Source: an uncultured Ruminococcus sp.
Lineage (GTDB): Bacteria; Bacillota; Clostridia; Oscillospirales; Acutalibacteraceae
Direction of reading: 5' to 3'
NCBI GenBank assembly: GCA_902803035.1
Contig: CADCON010000025.1
Location: forward strand, 1-5,670
DNA length: 5,670 nucleotides
Under the pieces are notes generated by a model. It was not told where the DNA came from. It made no database searches and was given only the letters and a program-made list of their open reading frames with translations. Each line of letters starts with the position of its first letter. The stretch's first letter is position 1. Below, in pieces: positions 4,744 to 5,670 of the stretch. A program made the translations under genes and the position numbers.

Positions 4744-5670
4744 TTAATCTCTGTATTCTTCCACCATATAGGCTTCCAGAATGTCGCCTTCCTTGATGTC
4801 GTTGTAGCGATCAAGCGAAATTCCGCATTCATAGCCTTCCGCCACTTCTCTCTGGTCGTCCTTGAAACGCTTGAGAGAGGCGATTTTATCCTCCGCCAGC
4901 ACAATGCCGTCACGAACGACCCTGATCTGCGCGTTGCGCTGGATTTTGCCGTGAGTGACATAGCAGCCCGCCACAACGCCCACGCCGGTAATTTTGTAGA
5001 CCATGCGGATTTCGGCTTTGCCAAGCTCGACAATTCTGGTCTTGGGCGCGAGCATACCCTTCATGGCGTCCTGAATTTCCTCAATGCAGTCGTAGATAAT
5101 CCGGTACAGACGCAGATCGACGCCCTGACGCTTCGCGTATTCTTCGGCCACCGGATCGGGTCTGACATTGAAACCGACAATAATCGCCTGTGACGCGTCC
5201 GCAAGCATAACGTCGGATTCGCTGATAGCGCCGACCGCGCCATGAATGACATTGACACGCACTTCTTCATTCGAGAGCTTGACAAGCGACTGGCGGACAG
5301 CTTCGACAGAGCCTTGCACGTCGGCCTTGATAATGATCTTAAGCTCCTTCATCTCGCCTTCCTGCATCTGGCTGAAGAGATTGTCGAGCGTGACCTGCGT
5401 GCGCTGCTTGAAGATTTCGTCCTTCTGCTTCTGCTTGCGCTGCTCGACCAGCTCGCGGGCAAGACGTTCATCGCTGACCGCGTCAAAGATGTCGCCGCCA
5501 GTGGGGGCTTCGTCGAGACCGGTGATCTCCACGGGAATGGACGGGCCGGCAGCTTCCACCCTTTCGCCCTTGTCGTTGAGCATGGCTCTTACACGTCCCA
5601 CGGAGGTACCGGCAACGATGATATCACCGGTATGAAGCGTACCGTTCTGGACAAGCACGGTGGCGACAGG
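4744..5670 (-). CDS. infB: Translation initiation factor IF2, C-terminal part (5' end outside window)
   Basis: The reading frame is open to the right edge: the first codons in the window read PVATVLVQNGTL, so the GTG at 5658 is an internal Val codon and not a start. The 308 visible residues cover the end of domain II (about 1-60), a Lys/Gln/Arg-rich linker helix (about 65-92), the C1 domain (about 107-205, with IIIKADVQGSVEAVRQSL and VIHGAVGAISESDV) and the C2 domain (about 215-305). C2 binds the formyl-Met end of initiator tRNA; the known binding residues of Bacillus stearothermophilus IF2 are all present, as Cys236 (AGCYV), Lys267-Arg268-Phe269-Lys270 and Glu281-Cys282-Gly283. The GTPase domain lies upstream, outside the window. 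The factor recruits fMet-tRNA to the 30S subunit and promotes subunit joining. The TAA stop is followed closely by rbfA. No sign of decay or frameshift. Confidence 0.98.
   Translation of the reverse strand, partial: PVATVLVQNGTLHTGDIIVAGTSVGRVRAMLNDKGERVEAAGPSIPVEITGLDEAPTGGDIFDAVSDERLARELVEQRKQKQKDEIFKQRTQVTLDNLFSQMQEGEMKELKIIIKADVQGSVEAVRQSLVKLSNEEVRVNVIHGAVGAISESDVMLADASQAIIVGFNVRPDPVAEEYAKRQGVDLRLYRIIYDCIEEIQDAMKGMLAPKTRIVELGKAEIRMVYKITGVGVVAGCYVTHGKIQRNAQIRVVRDGIVLAEDKIASLKRFKDDQREVAEGYECGISLDRYNDIKEGDILEAYMVEEYRD

Noticed and set aside
5246..5635. 129-codon plus-strand open frame opposite infB
   Set aside because: It is antisense to a well-conserved part of IF2, its product is Ser/Leu/Arg-rich low complexity with no recognisable domain, and it arises from the codon pattern of the real gene.
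5656..5658. GTG codon as a possible start of an internal IF2 product
   Set aside because: The frame is open upstream to the window edge and reads PVAT before VLVQNGTL, the usual IF2 sequence, so this is an internal Val.
1..5670. Mobile element, CRISPR array, tRNA/rRNA gene, or defence/toxin system
   Set aside because: No transposase, integrase, spaced direct repeats, tRNA cloverleaf or accessory gene was found; gene order and products are core housekeeping on one strand.

Overview
The window is a stretch of ordinary bacterial core chromosome. All genes are read from the minus strand, so in transcription order the window runs from its right edge to its left edge. The order infB - rbfA - nrnA (DHH/DHHA1) - truB - ribF is typical of Firmicutes, especially Clostridia. 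The Clostridium-like spacers, strong purine-rich ribosome binding sites and a CoaX-type (type III) pantothenate kinase fit an anaerobic Clostridia member, possibly of the Oscillospiraceae/Ruminococcaceae type. That placement is inference, because no rRNA or marker comparison was possible.

Layout in transcription order: the C-terminal 308 residues of translation initiation factor IF2 (infB, 5' end outside the window); ribosome-binding factor A (rbfA); a 98-base spacer holding a 15-bp RNA hairpin followed at once by an extended -10 promoter; the nanoRNase/pAp phosphatase homologue (nrnA); a 79-base AT-rich spacer that is mostly one imperfect palindrome; tRNA pseudouridine-55 synthase (truB); the bifunctional riboflavin kinase/FAD synthetase (ribF); a small hotdog thioesterase of the FlK-like family; a HAD phosphatase; a 131-base spacer with a terminator-like hairpin and a near-consensus promoter; and the first 18 codons of a type III pantothenate kinase (coaX), which runs off the left edge.

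The first part is translation and RNA housekeeping: initiation, 30S maturation, nanoRNA clean-up and tRNA modification. The second part is cofactor-flavoured: FMN/FAD synthesis, a probable acyl-CoA thioesterase, a phosphatase, then the first step of CoA synthesis. ribF, the thioesterase and the HAD gene are packed with 4-base spacing or overlap and are probably co-translated. rpsO, often found after ribF in Firmicutes, is absent here.

No mobile element, CRISPR array, tRNA, rRNA or defence system is visible, and I do not see an obviously new system. The points most worth checking are the two structured spacers around nrnA, the loss of the FlK catalytic Thr in the thioesterase, and the ambiguous start of truB, where the best-placed ATG opens a 10-codon out-of-frame ORF.
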